From Microstegium vimineum (Eukaryota; Streptophyta; Magnoliopsida; Poales; Poaceae): a stretch of 64,000 bases of DNA. The stretch is from NCBI GenBank assembly GCA_022036555.1, contig CM039119.1, positions 1,984,001 to 2,048,000 of the forward strand. Direction: 5' to 3'. The notes under the pieces are model-generated. The model did no database searches. It saw only the letters and a program-made list of their open reading frames with translations, and was not told the origin of the DNA. Positions 1 through 10,683 of this stretch are shown in pieces (within the stretch, counting starts at the first letter, position 1; each line of letters starts with the position of its first letter). A program made the position numbers and the translations under genes.

Positions 1-1076
1 ATTCACCTAGTCATGATTGCATGTGTCTCAATTGATTCCTATTTAGATCTTTAACATAGCTTGTTACCTTGTACCTTGTCACCATGGGTTTCTGTGCATA
101 TGGGTAGCTCTGCTATGCTTTACATGATGAATATTGAATCGAATATTGATTAATGATATATGCAACAATGAGATAAAATTGGCTTTTATAGCAACATGGA
201 ATAGGACACCACTGTAGGGCAAAAGCTGGGATTTAAATGCAACCATGAGTGCTATAATGGCTCTGGTTTTAGTCAATTATGGAAGTTGGACTAGCATGAT
301 TGTAGTTCGTGAAAGGCACCTTTGCCGAGCTGGTTATGGGGTATAGCTTGTGTGGGGACCGCTGCGGGTGGTACCATCGGGGTGTCCCATATACCCCTTT
401 GCATTGGGTCCGTAGGGTCTACTACTTGCTAGAAAGACTTTTTGAAAGACTTCATAGTGTACCCTGCCCGCTCACCTTGAAAGTGTTATGGGAGTTGCAA
501 ACCCGGGCATATGGGCAACACGGCTTATGGGTAAAGTGCGTAACCTCTGCAGAGTGTAAATCTATCATGATAGCCGTGCTCACGGTCACGAGCGGCCTGG
601 AAAACTCACAGTGTAGATGATCATGTTGTTTAATTGTTAATGTTGATTATTAATCTTATCATGTGGTTATTAATTGGGTTTTGCATAACTAAAGCTAAGT
701 GTCGGTAAAACTTGACCAAGTTAAAAGCAACCGCAGTACACACAGTGTCAGCCTTTTTGAGCTTCATAACCCTATGTTACTCTTGCTGAGTACTTTAAGT
801 GCTCACCCTTGCTTTATCACCCTCATCAGATGGCTATGAAGACTACCGTGAGGAGTACTAGGCTAGTGGTCAACCAGTCGGCATTCCCTGTGAAGTGGAG
901 CTTCGTCGCGAGAGTTATCTTTATTTTCCGCTGTTATGTTTAAGAATATTATTCGTTATGTAATAAGCACTCAGTGATGGTACTATTTAAAGATTTGTCA
1001 GCTTATGTGTGTGATTGATCTCTGGGCACACATGAGTTATTCACATTCAATTTTATTCTTAAAATTGGGTGTGACA
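1..1076 (+). repeat. Gypsy-type LTR, 3' part, cut by window edge
   Basis: No gene is seen here. The stretch has the look of the long terminal repeat of a grass gypsy element. Around 780-870 it has the TTGCTGAGTACT block and a CATCAGATGGCTATGAAGA block, typical of the R/U5 part of such LTRs. It runs to a terminal TGTGACA near 1070-1076. The left end lies outside the window, so the element type and target duplication cannot be checked. The open frame at 309-620 has no domain and is probably chance. The orientation is inferred from these blocks. Confidence 0.5.
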
Positions 1077-1530
1077 ACTCCGATCCACCCCCGAACCTCG
1101 AGGGATCGAAGGCTGGCCCCACGAACAGGGTTCACAGCGCCCTCGAGTAACGCGAGTCAGGGATGACCCAGGGGGGCCGGCGCGAGCCCCTAGCTCGAGA
1201 ACGTACGCTCGAGGCCCCCCGAGACATATCTGAGGCATAACCACGGGATACCCAAGGATCCCTTCGACGGGAGGCATCAGGCCGCCGGCCCTCATCGAAC
1301 AGGGCTGGCACCTAGGTAACCCATGCGGTATTGCTTAAATGAGAACCCTCAGGGCTTCTGTCGACCCCTGTCGATGGGGGCTTGAGTTCTCGCTTGGATT
1401 TCATTGGAATTTATACCCGTTATTAGCTCGCAGAGGACTTCAAGGTTCATCCTTACGAAGGCCCACAGAGGACTTCGAGGCTCGTCCTAACGAGGATAGC
1501 ACGATGCTCTTTGCCCCACAATCCAAGCGC

Positions 1531-1806
1531 AAGGCCAATCTCGCCAACAGCAGCAACCAGCCATGAGTCGGCCCGTGACTGGACTCGCAGAAGGGCGGAC
1601 GAGGGGTCGTTCAAACGACCCCCCGCCTCTGCCTCGATCTCAGCTGACGGACAGGGGTCGAACGAACGACCCCTCCATGTCCATCGCAACAGACGGGCGG
1701 GAGGTCGAACGAACGACCCCTCCGTCTCCGCCTCCGCACCTACCTCAACCGACGGACGGGGGTCGATCGAACGACCCCTCTTCGTCCGCCCCGACCTTTA
1801 CCCCTC
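1531..1806 (+). repeat. Left arm of inverted repeat, five hairpin units
   Basis: Five diverged units each contain a small palindrome built on GGGGTCG..CGACCCC. The best copy, 1603-1622, is a 9-bp perfect stem with a 2-base loop. Units are 45-70 bp apart. The whole arm recurs in reverse complement at 2772-3047, with the same unit order and the same spacer sequences. Confidence 0.75.
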
Positions 1807-2391
1807 GACCTCGAATGACGGAAAGGGGTCGAACGAACGACCCGTGCGCAGGGGCTCGATCAGCTCACCTGCTCCCAGTATGGGTTAAAGGGAATCCAAC
1901 GCCCACCTGCCCCGGCCTAACGCCATGGGCGCCCACTACTGCAGTCAAATCCATCAGTCCTCCGTCCCGCCTGGGATCTCCGTCAACTGCGTGGTCGCTG
2001 TAGCCACGTTACAGGTACGGAATCCAGGAGCACCCCCTCGAGCCATGAACAGGACGACCCTCGACTGTGTCCTCAGAGATACGACAGGGTCACTCCGGCC
2101 TCGACCCCTCCCCTTGACCAGGGGGCTCGACCACCATCACCAACCACTCCGGCATGGCTCCCATCCAATCCGTCACGCGTCAACTGTGGGATTCGTACCC
2201 GTCTACAGAGGGCCGATCGCGCCACGACGCTCGCAGCATCCCGATTGCCATCACCACGCCATGAAGCACCGAAAGGACGGAAAGGCCACGCCGCTACAGC
2301 GACCAACGTACCCTCGACGGCATGGTGCCACGGACACGCCTCCCATGCCTCTACAGTTCAGGACTCTGTACTCCCGTACCTCCCCTTGGTC

Positions 2392-2399
2392 TATAAAAG
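2392..2399 (+). promoter_or_regulatory. TATA box of the LTR
   Basis: TATAAAAG follows a CT-rich stretch, and a transcribed-looking leader starts about 30 bases downstream. It fits an LTR U3/R promoter. No transcript evidence is available. Confidence 0.45.
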
Positions 2400-2771
2400 G
2401 GGACGCTGGGATAGAGAAAGGGAGAGAGGCTAATTCACATCGGCTTAGACATCCAGACACCCGTTCTGACTCACATACACCACACCCGACTGCTTGATCA
2501 TCTAAGGCAATCAATCGACCACCTAGGATAGCCCTGCTAGCCCTAGGCCTCAGCTCATCCTGAGCGCCCCCATGTAAATCTGCTTGTACCCCTCCTGTAG
2601 GAGCACCTCGGTGCAAGATAATACAATCCATCCTCCCCCGCTGGACGTAGGGCCTTCTTTGCCCGAACCAGGATAAATCTTGTGTTCTTCTTGCATCACG
2701 TCTGGGAGAGGGAGCACGCAATATACAAATTTACTAGCCGGTGGTCTTGACCCCTGGGTCATAACACCGAC

Positions 2772-3047
2772 AAGGGGTAAAGGTCGGGGCGGACGTGGAG
2801 GGGTCGTTCGTTTGACTCCTGTTCGTCGGTTGAGGTAGGCACGGAGGCAGAGACGGGGGGTCGTTCGTTCGACCTCCCGTCCGTCTGTTGTGATGGACGT
2901 GGAGGGGTCGTTCGTTCGACCCCTGTCCGTCAGCTGAGATCGAGGCAGAGGCGGGGGGTCGTTCGTTCGACCCCTCGTCCGTCCTTCTGCGCGTCCAGTC
3001 ACTGGCCGGCCCATGGCTGGTTGCTGCTGTTGGCGAGATCGGCCTTT
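2772..3047 (-). repeat. Right arm of inverted repeat, five hairpin units
   Basis: This is the reverse complement of 1531-1806 with scattered substitutions. It starts directly after the LTR end at 2771. The minus-strand frame 2550-3068 and the plus-strand frame 1563-2003 read as near-identical low-complexity peptides only because of this symmetry, so neither is taken as a gene. Confidence 0.75.
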
Positions 3048-3187
3048 GCCTGATCGGCCTCCTTCCACTGGTTGGGCGGTTGGTCGGATCCTGCCTTAAA
3101 AATGGTTGCTATGTTTAAGCGTTAGTATTATCACAAGCTTAGGGTACCCCTTACCTTTGTACCCGACAACAAGTTTGTTAAGTACGA

Positions 3188-3787
3188 TCATTTTTGTGTG
3201 TCACGTGCATGGTGCCAGTGGGGAGGCGTCTTATTACGAAAAGACCAATATGCCCCTGCACATAACACCACAAATAATCGATGTGCCTCTCTCTCTCCCC
3301 AACAATGGGTCCGTGCTTCGGTCGACCAAGGAGTAGCAACGGCCATGGATTGACATGGAGATGTGAATAGGCGGCCACGACATGTCCTTGCGGCACCAAC
3401 GGAGGAGACGGGATGGGGTACGACCGCGCCGGGAGACATACCGTAGAAGCTTCTACGGAGGAGGACAAGGCCATGACGCGCGTCCTCCGGGCGATAGTCG
3501 CGGTGGTCCGGGCCGCCGCGGGGCTTGGGTCGGAAGGAGGACGCGGTGACGAAGCTGGTGGAGAAGAAGCCGTCGCCGTACTGGGGGGTCGCAGAAGAAG
3601 CCCAGCGTGGGGGCGCACGGTGGAGTTCGCGGTACCTGCGGCGGAATCCGGGGCCGGCGACGAGGCGGCACCACCGCTTCTGGGCGACCGCGGCGCGCGC
3701 GAGGGTCGCGAGGTCGGACGGCGGGATGCGGAGCAGGATCTCCTCGATGAGCTCGTCCGGCAGCGGTGCCGGCGGCGGCGGCCCCAT
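3188..3787 (-). pseudogene. F-box gene, 5' fragment
   Basis: From ATG 3785-3787 the minus strand reads a short proline-rich leader and then an F-box: LPDELIEEILLRIP, then RAAVAQKRWCRLVAGPGF and RRRYRELHR. F-box proteins bind SKP1 in SCF ubiquitin ligases, and the C-terminal part chooses the substrate. Resemblance to the four F-box genes at 18-32 kb continues through an ARHGLVLL block (ARHGRVLL in the others) to about 3440, then stops. The rest of the family domain, which has a DLMVWDP-like start and a PYMSFYTP end, is missing, so this copy is truncated. The frame stays open to 3188 in unrelated sequence. It is probably not functional. Confidence 0.7.
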
Positions 3788-4056
3788 TCTGGATGGTTCG
3801 CTTGGTGCGCGGCCCCAGGCGATTTGGGGGCGGGCGGCGGAGCTAGGGCTTGGTCGGTCGGGGCGACGGCGAGACTGGACCCTGGAGGTCTGGAGTGAGA
3901 GAGACTGACCCGAAATGGGGATTATTAACTTAAGGGGGGCTGAATGGAAAATGGGACGGAGGGAGCGTTGCGTTGCCGTTCGGCTCAAGCCTCAAGCAGA
4001 AGCAGGTAGCTTGTGGAGGACTGGAGGTGGAGCTGCTCTGCCAGGTGGGCTCATGT
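3788..4056. other. Upstream flank of the F-box fragment
   Basis: This would be the 5' leader and promoter of the truncated F-box gene on minus. The frame is open upstream of the chosen ATG without domain signal. No clear TATA box was seen. Confidence 0.3.
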
Positions 4057-4224
4057 CCTTGTTTAGATGCAAAATTATTTAAAATTTTGAAATTGAGGCA
4101 CTTTCGTTTATATTTGATAATTATTGTTCAACCTATTTCGTAGCTATATTTAATGCTCTATGCATTCGATGTCACGAAAAATTCTGTAAGATTTCGGAAG
4201 TTTGGAGGCATCTAATAAACAAGG
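4056..4224. mobile_element. MITE with CCTTGTTTAGATGC-type ends
   Basis: The left end CCTTGTTTAGATGC is matched in inverted form by GCATCTAATAAACAAGG at the right end. TCATG flanks both sides (4051-4055 and 4225-4229) as a possible target duplication. It is AT-rich, about 170 bp and non-coding. Similar short elements are common in panicoid grasses; the superfamily is not assigned. Confidence 0.55.
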
Positions 4225-4259
4225 TCATGATTCTCCGGTGAATCCAGCACGAGATTTGT

Positions 4260-4300
4260 CATACTCTCTCCATCCTAAATTATAAGACATCACAAGAATC
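4260..4300. repeat. Stowaway-like terminal fragment
   Basis: CTCTCTCCATCCTAAATTATAAG resembles the terminal consensus of Stowaway MITEs (CTCCCTCCGT..). No matching partner end is seen nearby, so it is a relic. Confidence 0.35.
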
Positions 4301-4364
4301 TTGAAAAGTCAAAGTATCTCAAGTTAGAGGTTCGACTGCGTGCCCGTGGGAGCGTTGTAGGTGT

Positions 4365-4700
4365 GTGCCTCTCATCATCGCGGGCAAGACTGACAATGGC
4401 TCCGCACGGTGTGACGGCGGGCGACACTCACTTGCTGGTGCGCGACTTGCACTGTCGCGAGTGAGTCCGGGATGGCTCCTCACGGTATATCGGTGGGCGG
4501 CAATCCCCTCCTTCCTGCGCAATCGCTTGCCAGTGCATGCCTCTCCCACCACCGCGAGCGAATCTAGAAACGGCTCCACGTGGTGAGGTGCTGGTCGGCA
4601 AGCCCCCACCCTCCTTGGTCCAGGCGAGGACAATAGCCTGTGCGCGTCTTCCACTGTTGCGGGCGAGTCTAGGAATGGCTCCGCGTGGTGTGATCCTGGT
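4365..4700. repeat. Diverged tandem repeat, four units of about 90-105 bp
   Basis: Four units share a core near GCGAG(T)CTAGGAATGGCTCC followed by GCGTGGTGTGA, at about 4377, 4458, 4553 and 4659. The units are strongly diverged. Open frames on both strands come from this repeat, and no coding family was recognised. Confidence 0.55.
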
Positions 4701-4710
4701 ATTGGAGGTA

Positions 4711-5047
4711 GCAATGTAGCATGGTGTGCCATGAAACGCGGGGCAAGCTTATGAAATGTGCTATGGTTTGGTATGGCTAATGGGCACTATAAAAATAGGC
4801 GCAAAATGGGCTAGCTGAGAACGTGCGAGCCAAATTCATATATAAAATATTGATCATTGCACCCTAAATATCAGGATTTACCGACCGACCGTCCAAACCT
4901 AATTAAAGTGAATGAAATAAAAATACAGACAGACGGGTGTCGTCGCTACAAGATCGAGTACAGACACACGTTTATTCAAAAAAATTGCATTAATTAATTA
5001 ATATTAATCCTTCAATCCGCATGGAGCTTCTTCTTTCTTCTTCTTCT
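4711..5047. other. Intergenic, AT-rich
   Basis: No gene seen. It would hold the 3' UTR of the minus-strand gene that ends at 5048. Confidence 0.4.
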
Positions 5048-5542
5048 TCATTTTTGGGCTGGTGGAGGTGAGGCGGTGGAAGCTTTGTTGAAAAGGTCGG
5101 ACGTGGCCTGCAGCCTGACCTCGTACGGCCCTAGCTTCTGGATGACAGGCTCATGGACATCTTTGCAGGCAAAAATGCCAGACGGGTAATACAGCATCTT
5201 GTTGAACACGTCCCTGGCCCTATTGAAATCCTTCTCTGGCTCTGCCGTCGCCACCTGTTCAACATAGGATTTCAGGTCAAACGCCGTCGACTTGAGGCAG
5301 GGGAGGTTATCAGGCTCTTTCGGCGCCGCCAACGCCTTGTCCATCTCCAAGCTCAGCGCTTCGCCCTCCTTTTTAACGTACTGGAAGGCCTGCAACGCCG
5401 CACGCCGCGGGTCCGTCGTCGTCGAGATATCGGGAAAGGACGCCGCCTCATCGGCGCCGGCAACGACGACGACGGCAGCGTGCGCGGCAGAGACGAGGAG
5501 GAGGAGGAGGAGGAGAGAACTGTGAGCCGGAGCCATGGCCAT
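5048..5542 (-). CDS. Small secreted protein of unknown function
   Basis: A single-exon minus-strand gene encodes about 164 aa. The ATG at 5540-5542 starts MAMAPAHSS followed by seven leucines and VSAAHA, a textbook signal peptide with likely cleavage after residue 22. The mature part is small, charged and helical-looking, with only two cysteines (in LPCLKS and FACKD) and a Pro/Ala-rich C-terminal tail. No membrane segment follows the signal peptide, so secretion to the apoplast is inferred. I do not recognise the family. A TATA-like box lies upstream at 5621-5630. A further in-frame ATG at 5576-5578 exists, but starting there would put 12 residues before the signal peptide, so it was not chosen. 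Codon use looks plant-nuclear, and the frame is uninterrupted. Confidence 0.65.
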   Translation of the reverse strand: MAMAPAHSSLLLLLLLVSAAHAAVVVVAGADEAASFPDISTTTDPRRAALQAFQYVKKEGEALSLEMDKALAAPKEPDNLPCLKSTAFDLKSYVEQVATAEPEKDFNRARDVFNKMLYYPSGIFACKDVHEPVIQKLGPYEVRLQATSDLFNKASTASPPPAQK

Positions 5543-5620
5543 GGACACGCAATGCTGGATGCTTGCTTGTGGTAACAATAAATTAAATGGTAGTTGTTAT
5601 TCTTACGTACTAGGAGTACA

Positions 5621-5630
5621 TATATATAGG
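5621..5630 (-). promoter_or_regulatory. TATA box of the secreted-protein gene
   Basis: On the minus strand this reads CCTATATATA, about 80 bases upstream of the ATG at 5542. The distance suits a short leader. Confidence 0.45.
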
Positions 5631-5642
5631 AGTACTATATAT

Positions 5643-5939
5643 ATATAAGTCTAACATTAGGTAATTGTAATTTTAGCCATTGCGGGCCTTGCTTCACGGG
5701 GAACCTCAAGCACCTTGTGCGTGCCAATTACCATGGCATGTAGTCGGTCACCATCTTTTAATCCTCCAATATCGCTCCGCATAACTTCATCACACTTTAA
5801 TTTATACTAATAATATAAGATCTATATCGGACTGTTTGGATGCCGCCCTGCACTGCGTGTGCCTGCCAGGCAAGTCATCCCAGCCTCAGGCGATCGAAAT
5901 CGAACACCTATGAGCGCTGCCTAGCAGGCAATGTAGATT
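5643..5939. other. Intergenic
   Basis: Upstream region of the secreted-protein gene. No gene was seen. The short frame at 5840-6052 runs into a transposon end and is not supported. Confidence 0.35.
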
Positions 5940-6054
5940 TTTTTTTCAATCCAGGTTGGTTTTACCAACCGGCCGGGACTAAAAGTTTTTCAAAGCTTAT
6001 AAAATTTGGAACCGGGGCTAATATATTGTATCGAAAATCCATTCTCTTCTAGTG
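5940..6054. mobile_element. Transposon terminal fragment, CTAGTG end
   Basis: The block CCAACCGGCCGGGACTAAAA followed by a right end TTCTCTTCTAGTG matches terminal sequence of non-autonomous grass CACTA-like elements, which read CACTAGAAGAGAA inward. Only one end is present. Confidence 0.45.
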
Positions 6055-6205
6055 AATGTAATTATACACAAGCTGCGCATGGAAACATGATTTCACAGGG
6101 CCATGTAGAACTGAAATATATGTTGATTCAGCATTTCAGCATAAACAAAACATTCACTTCTGCGAGTGAAATCCAGATTTGTTGGCCACGTGAGCTCACA
6201 TGAAG

Positions 6206-6470
6206 ACTTGCTATTTTTTTTTAGAATTACGAAGTACAATGACGACGCCCACAACACGCACGCGCACTCACTCCTATGAACACACGCACTCAAACCCTAA
6301 CCTTATGAGCACCTCTAAAAGACTCAGCCTATAGATCTTTAATTTACGAAGTCACAATAGGCGGGGACCCTGAAATAAATCCATAAAAATGTGAACACCC
6401 GTGTCAAGTCGAGAACTTAAACCAGGTGGGTAGTTTCCACCATAAGGAATCTAACCAACTGATGTATGAC
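6206..6470 (-). mobile_element. tRNA-derived SINE, diverged
   Basis: Read on minus, it has a TGGTTAGATTCC-type box A region, GGTTTAAGTTCTCGACTTGAC as a decayed box B, a GACTTCGTAAATT block, GAGGTGCTCATAAGG, GTGCGTGTG repeats, and an A-rich tail at the low-coordinate end (the T run near 6215). This order is that of a widespread grass SINE. It is probably inactive because box B departs from GGTTCGANTCC. Confidence 0.6.
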
Positions 6471-6845
6471 TTGTACTTGGCAGAAGCAAATCCAGATTAG
6501 ATAGAAGGGTCATGCAACCCCATAAAACTGTGCAAATCCTACAGTGAACTACTTTTTAATTATCAGTTTATATGGTTGCATGTTTTTAGCTAGATCCTTT
6601 GGTAAACTATTTTTCATTTAGACAGGACAGGAACCATAGAAACATGCAATGGTGGATGAATTCAGGAAAGAGAAACAAACCAAGAGGAATGAGTGTGATT
6701 TCCTTTTATGATAAGCATGAACCAACAAGTAGGTTGACATGAATTAATTAAACTTGCACAATTGATTCGTCACTGCAGAGAATAATATGACAAGTAGAAG
6801 CACAAGACGTTGAACCAAATTGACATTAGGTAGAGTAACACGTAC
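6471..6845. other. Flank left of the CACTA element
   Basis: AT-rich, and no gene seen. It ends in the 3-bp target duplication GGC at 6846-6848. Confidence 0.4.
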
Positions 6846-6870
6846 GGCCACTATAACACAACATACCTAT

Positions 6871-7135
6871 GCCGACACTTTTTAAAGTGGGCAAAGGCTA
6901 CCTTTGCCGACAGATAACCTAACACTATAAGATTTGCCGACAATTTACGAACAGTCGCGCTAGAAGCAGTCGGCAAGCCGACAGGTAAAAGATTCGCCGA
7001 CACTTGTGGTGTAGCCAAATGGTGTACCTACACCGACAGTTTCTTCCTTTCCTGACAGTTAAACGTTTGCCGACAATTAAGACCTACGCCGACACATAGA
7101 ACCTTTGCCAACAGTTTATGTGTTGGCAAAACCAT
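6871..7135. repeat. CACTA left subterminal repeat array
   Basis: GCCGAC occurs at 6871, 6906, 6936, 6977, 6996, 7069 and 7088, with ACCGAC at 7032, mostly within TTTGCCGACA or ACGCCGACA. In En/Spm such subterminal repeats are bound by TNPA to bring the ends together. The role here is inferred from the family. Confidence 0.8.
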
Positions 7136-7139
7136 TTCC

Positions 7140-8122
7140 AAGGCATTTTTTGGAATACACCATCATTCTCAACTAAACTGTAGGGAAAACTATATAACAA
7201 ATTTAAACATATATCCATACAATCCGAATAATTTCACAAATCCACTTTTTTATTAACAATCACATCCAATTTTATTCATACATGAGGCATTATATTGAGC
7301 AAATAAGCTTGATTTCATAGAAATGATATATTAGATCTCCCATTACATACATCAATTGGACATACAAGTCCAATGATGCTCATAGTACATAGAGCCATGC
7401 ATATACAGGTCCAAGATATAATCAGTAGCACACATATATATACATATACTACAAGTGGCATTCAACACTTTGATGTGTTTATCCTAGATCCAGGATATTG
7501 TCACTAGCACATACATATATATGACAAGTGCCAATCTACACTAACATGTGTTTGGCCTACATGATATTAGGTGCTTAACAAAAGAACAGAACAACAATAC
7601 ATGTCTTCTTGCAGCAATTGTAAGTCTTCCAAACACAAACTTTGCATATCCAAACACAAGCTTGCTACAGAATGGTGGTTGCTGCCAAAATACTAGAACA
7701 CCTGCTTGGTGCACACATGATGGTTGCTGCCACTCCAAATTACATGTAACAACTTTTGGTCGATCCACAAAATGGTGGCAATCCAAAATACTTGCAACCC
7801 CACATTGGTTAAGTACCTAACAGGAAAAAAGGTGAGTTATCAATGAAATATGCTCTATGCTTTAAATTTGTTCTACACAGTTATAACAGTTTGGATCACA
7901 TACAAGTGCAATGGGCTCTATTTTCTAAAATTTTATGTACACAATTCAAACAGTTTGGACCACATAAAAGTCAATCTGTTAAGTCCAATACCTTCAAGTT
8001 GTGATGACCTTCCTGTGTCACCACCTTTTGAGTGTTGCAGTGACTTTTTGTCATCCCTCATCTAGTAATAAAGATAATACTTATCAGTAGAATATAATAA
8101 TTATTTTTAACAAATATAGAGG
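7140..8122. other. CACTA internal non-coding, 3' side of TNPA-like gene
   Basis: AT-rich with no domain-bearing frame. It would include the 3' UTR of the TNPA-like gene. The frames at 7541-7820 lie opposite each other with no recognisable product. Confidence 0.4.
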
Positions 8123-10551
8123 TTAGACCATTACTCTGTCATGTGGCCAGGCAATGCATCTCCCACGAGCCTCTAAAATGGTGTTGACCCCTTCATATGG
8201 ACGAGGCAGTACAGCGTTCCTCATAAACACATGGTTAACAACCACTTCACAGAACTGCACGCCAAGAGCAGTACCCCCAACAATAGCCCTTGGATTCTTT
8301 GTTTGAATGGTAGCCTTTGCCACAGCGACATCATAGGGCCTTACTACATTATATAGTATCACATCTCTGCCTCCCTGATTTCAAAACACCATACATATCT
8401 ATTAGCACCTAGATAGGAAATGATGCTATTATATGTGTTGTGTCGATTATAAATTTATTTACTAGTATGTGTTTTCATCACTGTTCCTGTAGAAAAAGAG
8501 AACATGCCTAATACTATACATATTCAGTTGTACCTACAGAGCAGTGCATACAATTACTGATAAAGGAAATTACCTCATTATTATGTTGCTCCTCTCGAAG
8601 CACCACACGTCTACTCAGAATCAAGTCATCATCATCATCATGTAAGTGCACAGCAGCCATATCATGCCCTGAATATGATCTAGCATCATGCTCTTGTTCT
8701 CCATCATGTACTTCCTCATGATAGATTGGTGCATCCCTCAAGTTCTAAATGAGAGCAAAAATCATTGAACAATTCTTTCACTAACAAAGAAAAAATGTAA
8801 GAGAAAGGCTACCAATTACCACCTGTGGTGCATTATTAGATCCATGGGGAGTGCTACTGGCATTTTGTTGCTGCATCCATTTATCTATAGTCTCTTGAAG
8901 GTTGTCTAGACGATTTGTTAGATCTTCAACTCTCTTATCAGATTGCCGACGAGCTTCTATCTCCATTTGAAGCCTTGTTGATGTGCATTTTCTAGCTCCA
9001 GGCATTTCCAAATCTGCTGGACTTGGCTCCAAACCCACAACACGAACATATCCATTCTTCTCTTTCCCACAAACATAGGAAAAAGCATCACCTTCTTGGA
9101 TACTCTTATCTCTCAATGAAGGATTATCTCTAATTGCATCTTGAAGTGCATTCTGTAGCAAACAAAAAAATTAGCAAAATATGATGGCATAGGAAAGTGT
9201 TGTGTTTATCACACTTACAATTGTTGTTGCAGCTCCTTTCTGAGGTAGCCCATTCTTGTGTGTGTGAGATTTGATAAACAATTCATCTCTGCGAGGGGGC
9301 GCCCTAGCTCCTCACCCTAAACCATATATGTTATTGTAGTTACAGGATACGAAGAAAGGAAAAACAAACTCAAAGAGATACAGTGCATACCATTTCAGTA
9401 CCAACACGTGCATGACTCTTACTCCCAGTTGTATGGTTTTGGGTCAGCTTTGAACGATTTGCTTTCCCTCTCAAAGAACGAGCCTACCAAATTATTTCAT
9501 ATTTACAATTATGTGCCAGATACATTGTGAAAATGAGGAAGCAATGTTGTGCCACTTACAGCTGCCTCCGGAGACCTCCAATGATTAACTAGCCACTTCC
9601 AGTCATCCTCGTGAACTCTTTCATCGCACAAAGCAAGCAATTCATCATCATCCATGTCATCATCATACACCTTTTTCAATTCTGCTTTAAACTCCTTCCA
9701 CTTTATAGCTGCGGTCTTCATAAACCAATTGAAGACACAATTGTCTACTTGCCAATATAGCTGTACAACACACAAATAATAAGTTAGGACTACATCACAT
9801 GAATACAGTAGTTACAATTTGTAACTAGTCAGTACCTGTGCATCTGTCCAAAGCTTATACTTTGAGCGTGGACAGACCTTCCTCCAATCATCATGTGCAA
9901 TTGGGAAACCCTTTGTTCTCACAAGTGTTCCAATGAAGTTGGCAAATTTAGTGCCTGATGGTCCACAAGGTTGACCATGTTCATTGACATCCAATTGTAG
10001 TTTAGGCTTATTTTGCCTTGCATAGACATCAGCCTTTGTAGTAGGTCCTCGTACATTTTTTTTGGGCTGTTCAGGAACATCTGGAAAACAAATACAACAT
10101 AGTACACCCAACTTAAGTATGTTTGCTGCATCGCATTATTAATTGTCACAACATAGAGAAGAATACCTTCATTAAGTTGGTTCTCAGGATGTTCATTCAT
10201 AGCTTGCAAATCAGCATGTGGGGCACTTATTCTAGAGCTGGACCGTAAGTTATGTCCAATTACAGTTGCCTTAACAGTAGTTTTGTTAGTCATCTACATT
10301 TGGGGACACAATTATTTCATATTGTTATAAACATTACATATAAAAAAGCACTACATAGAAAAACATTTTAGATTCCTGGGAATACATACCCTTTTCTTTC
10401 TCTTTACTCCCTGCAGTGCTTCAAGTTGCTGTGCGGTGGGCTGAATATTAAGTTCTTCCATTCTCTGCAGATTTTCCTCAATGTTTTCATTCCTTTGATT
10501 CAAATACTCATTGGGCTCCACGACTTTTCTTTTCCTTCCTGCATTTGACAT
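8123..10551 (-). CDS. TNPA-like CACTA accessory protein (Transposase_24 type), nine exons, one frameshift
   Basis: Probable CACTA accessory protein that binds subterminal repeats in the nucleus. Exons on minus by splice signals: 10551-10390, 10293-10167, 10080-9836, 9760-9560, 9483-9391, 9316-9219, 9152-8823, 8744-8574, 8374-8123. The start gives MSNAGRKRKV, a basic nuclear-signal-like N-terminus. Exon 4 holds the WKEFKAEL and DDWKWLVNHW blocks typical of plant Transposase_24. Exon 7 has a GLEPSPADLEMPG block and then a coiled coil (RVEDLTNRLDNLQETIDKW). Exon 8 is rich in Asp/Glu/His. Exon 9 carries GTALGVQF and RPYEGVNTI blocks common at the C-terminus of these proteins. The exons total 1,679 bases, one short of a multiple of three. 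The frame slips in exon 6 at the five-base run 9295-9299; with one more base the product would be 559 aa. Confidence 0.8.
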
Positions 10552-10683
10552 TGTTTCTCCTAAAAAATAAAAATGAATTAGTATAGAACTCCCATTAAAC
10601 AATATTGCAAGTATGTAAGCAAGCAACAATCAGCTCAACCAACAGCAAAGCAATTATGTCAATCAAAAATCTGCATTTGAGAC

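Larger units (their letters stand above)
1077..2771 (+). repeat. GC-rich LTR-retrotransposon segment, probable second LTR
   Basis: This GC-rich stretch has no coding domain but is built like an LTR in plus orientation. A TATAAAAG box lies at 2392-2399, a polyadenylation-like A-rich stretch follows at about 2610-2700, and a terminal ACCGACA ends at 2771. Several frames are open (for example 1925-2497), but they are low-complexity and share no family signature. The left limit is uncertain; I placed it where the preceding LTR ends. It contains the left arm of the inverted hairpin repeat at 1531-1806. It may be a solo LTR or part of a non-autonomous element. Confidence 0.4.

Noticed and set aside
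309..620. 103-aa plus frame near the left edge
   Set aside because: Lies in LTR-type sequence and has no domain or gene signals.
1603..1845. Palindromic repeats with spacers, CRISPR-like at first sight
   Set aside because: Units are diverged, spacers are themselves repeated in the other arm, and the genome is plant. Not a CRISPR array.
1563..3068. Two similar proteins on opposite strands
   Set aside because: They arise from the inverted repeat itself. Low complexity, no domain, no gene-like signals.
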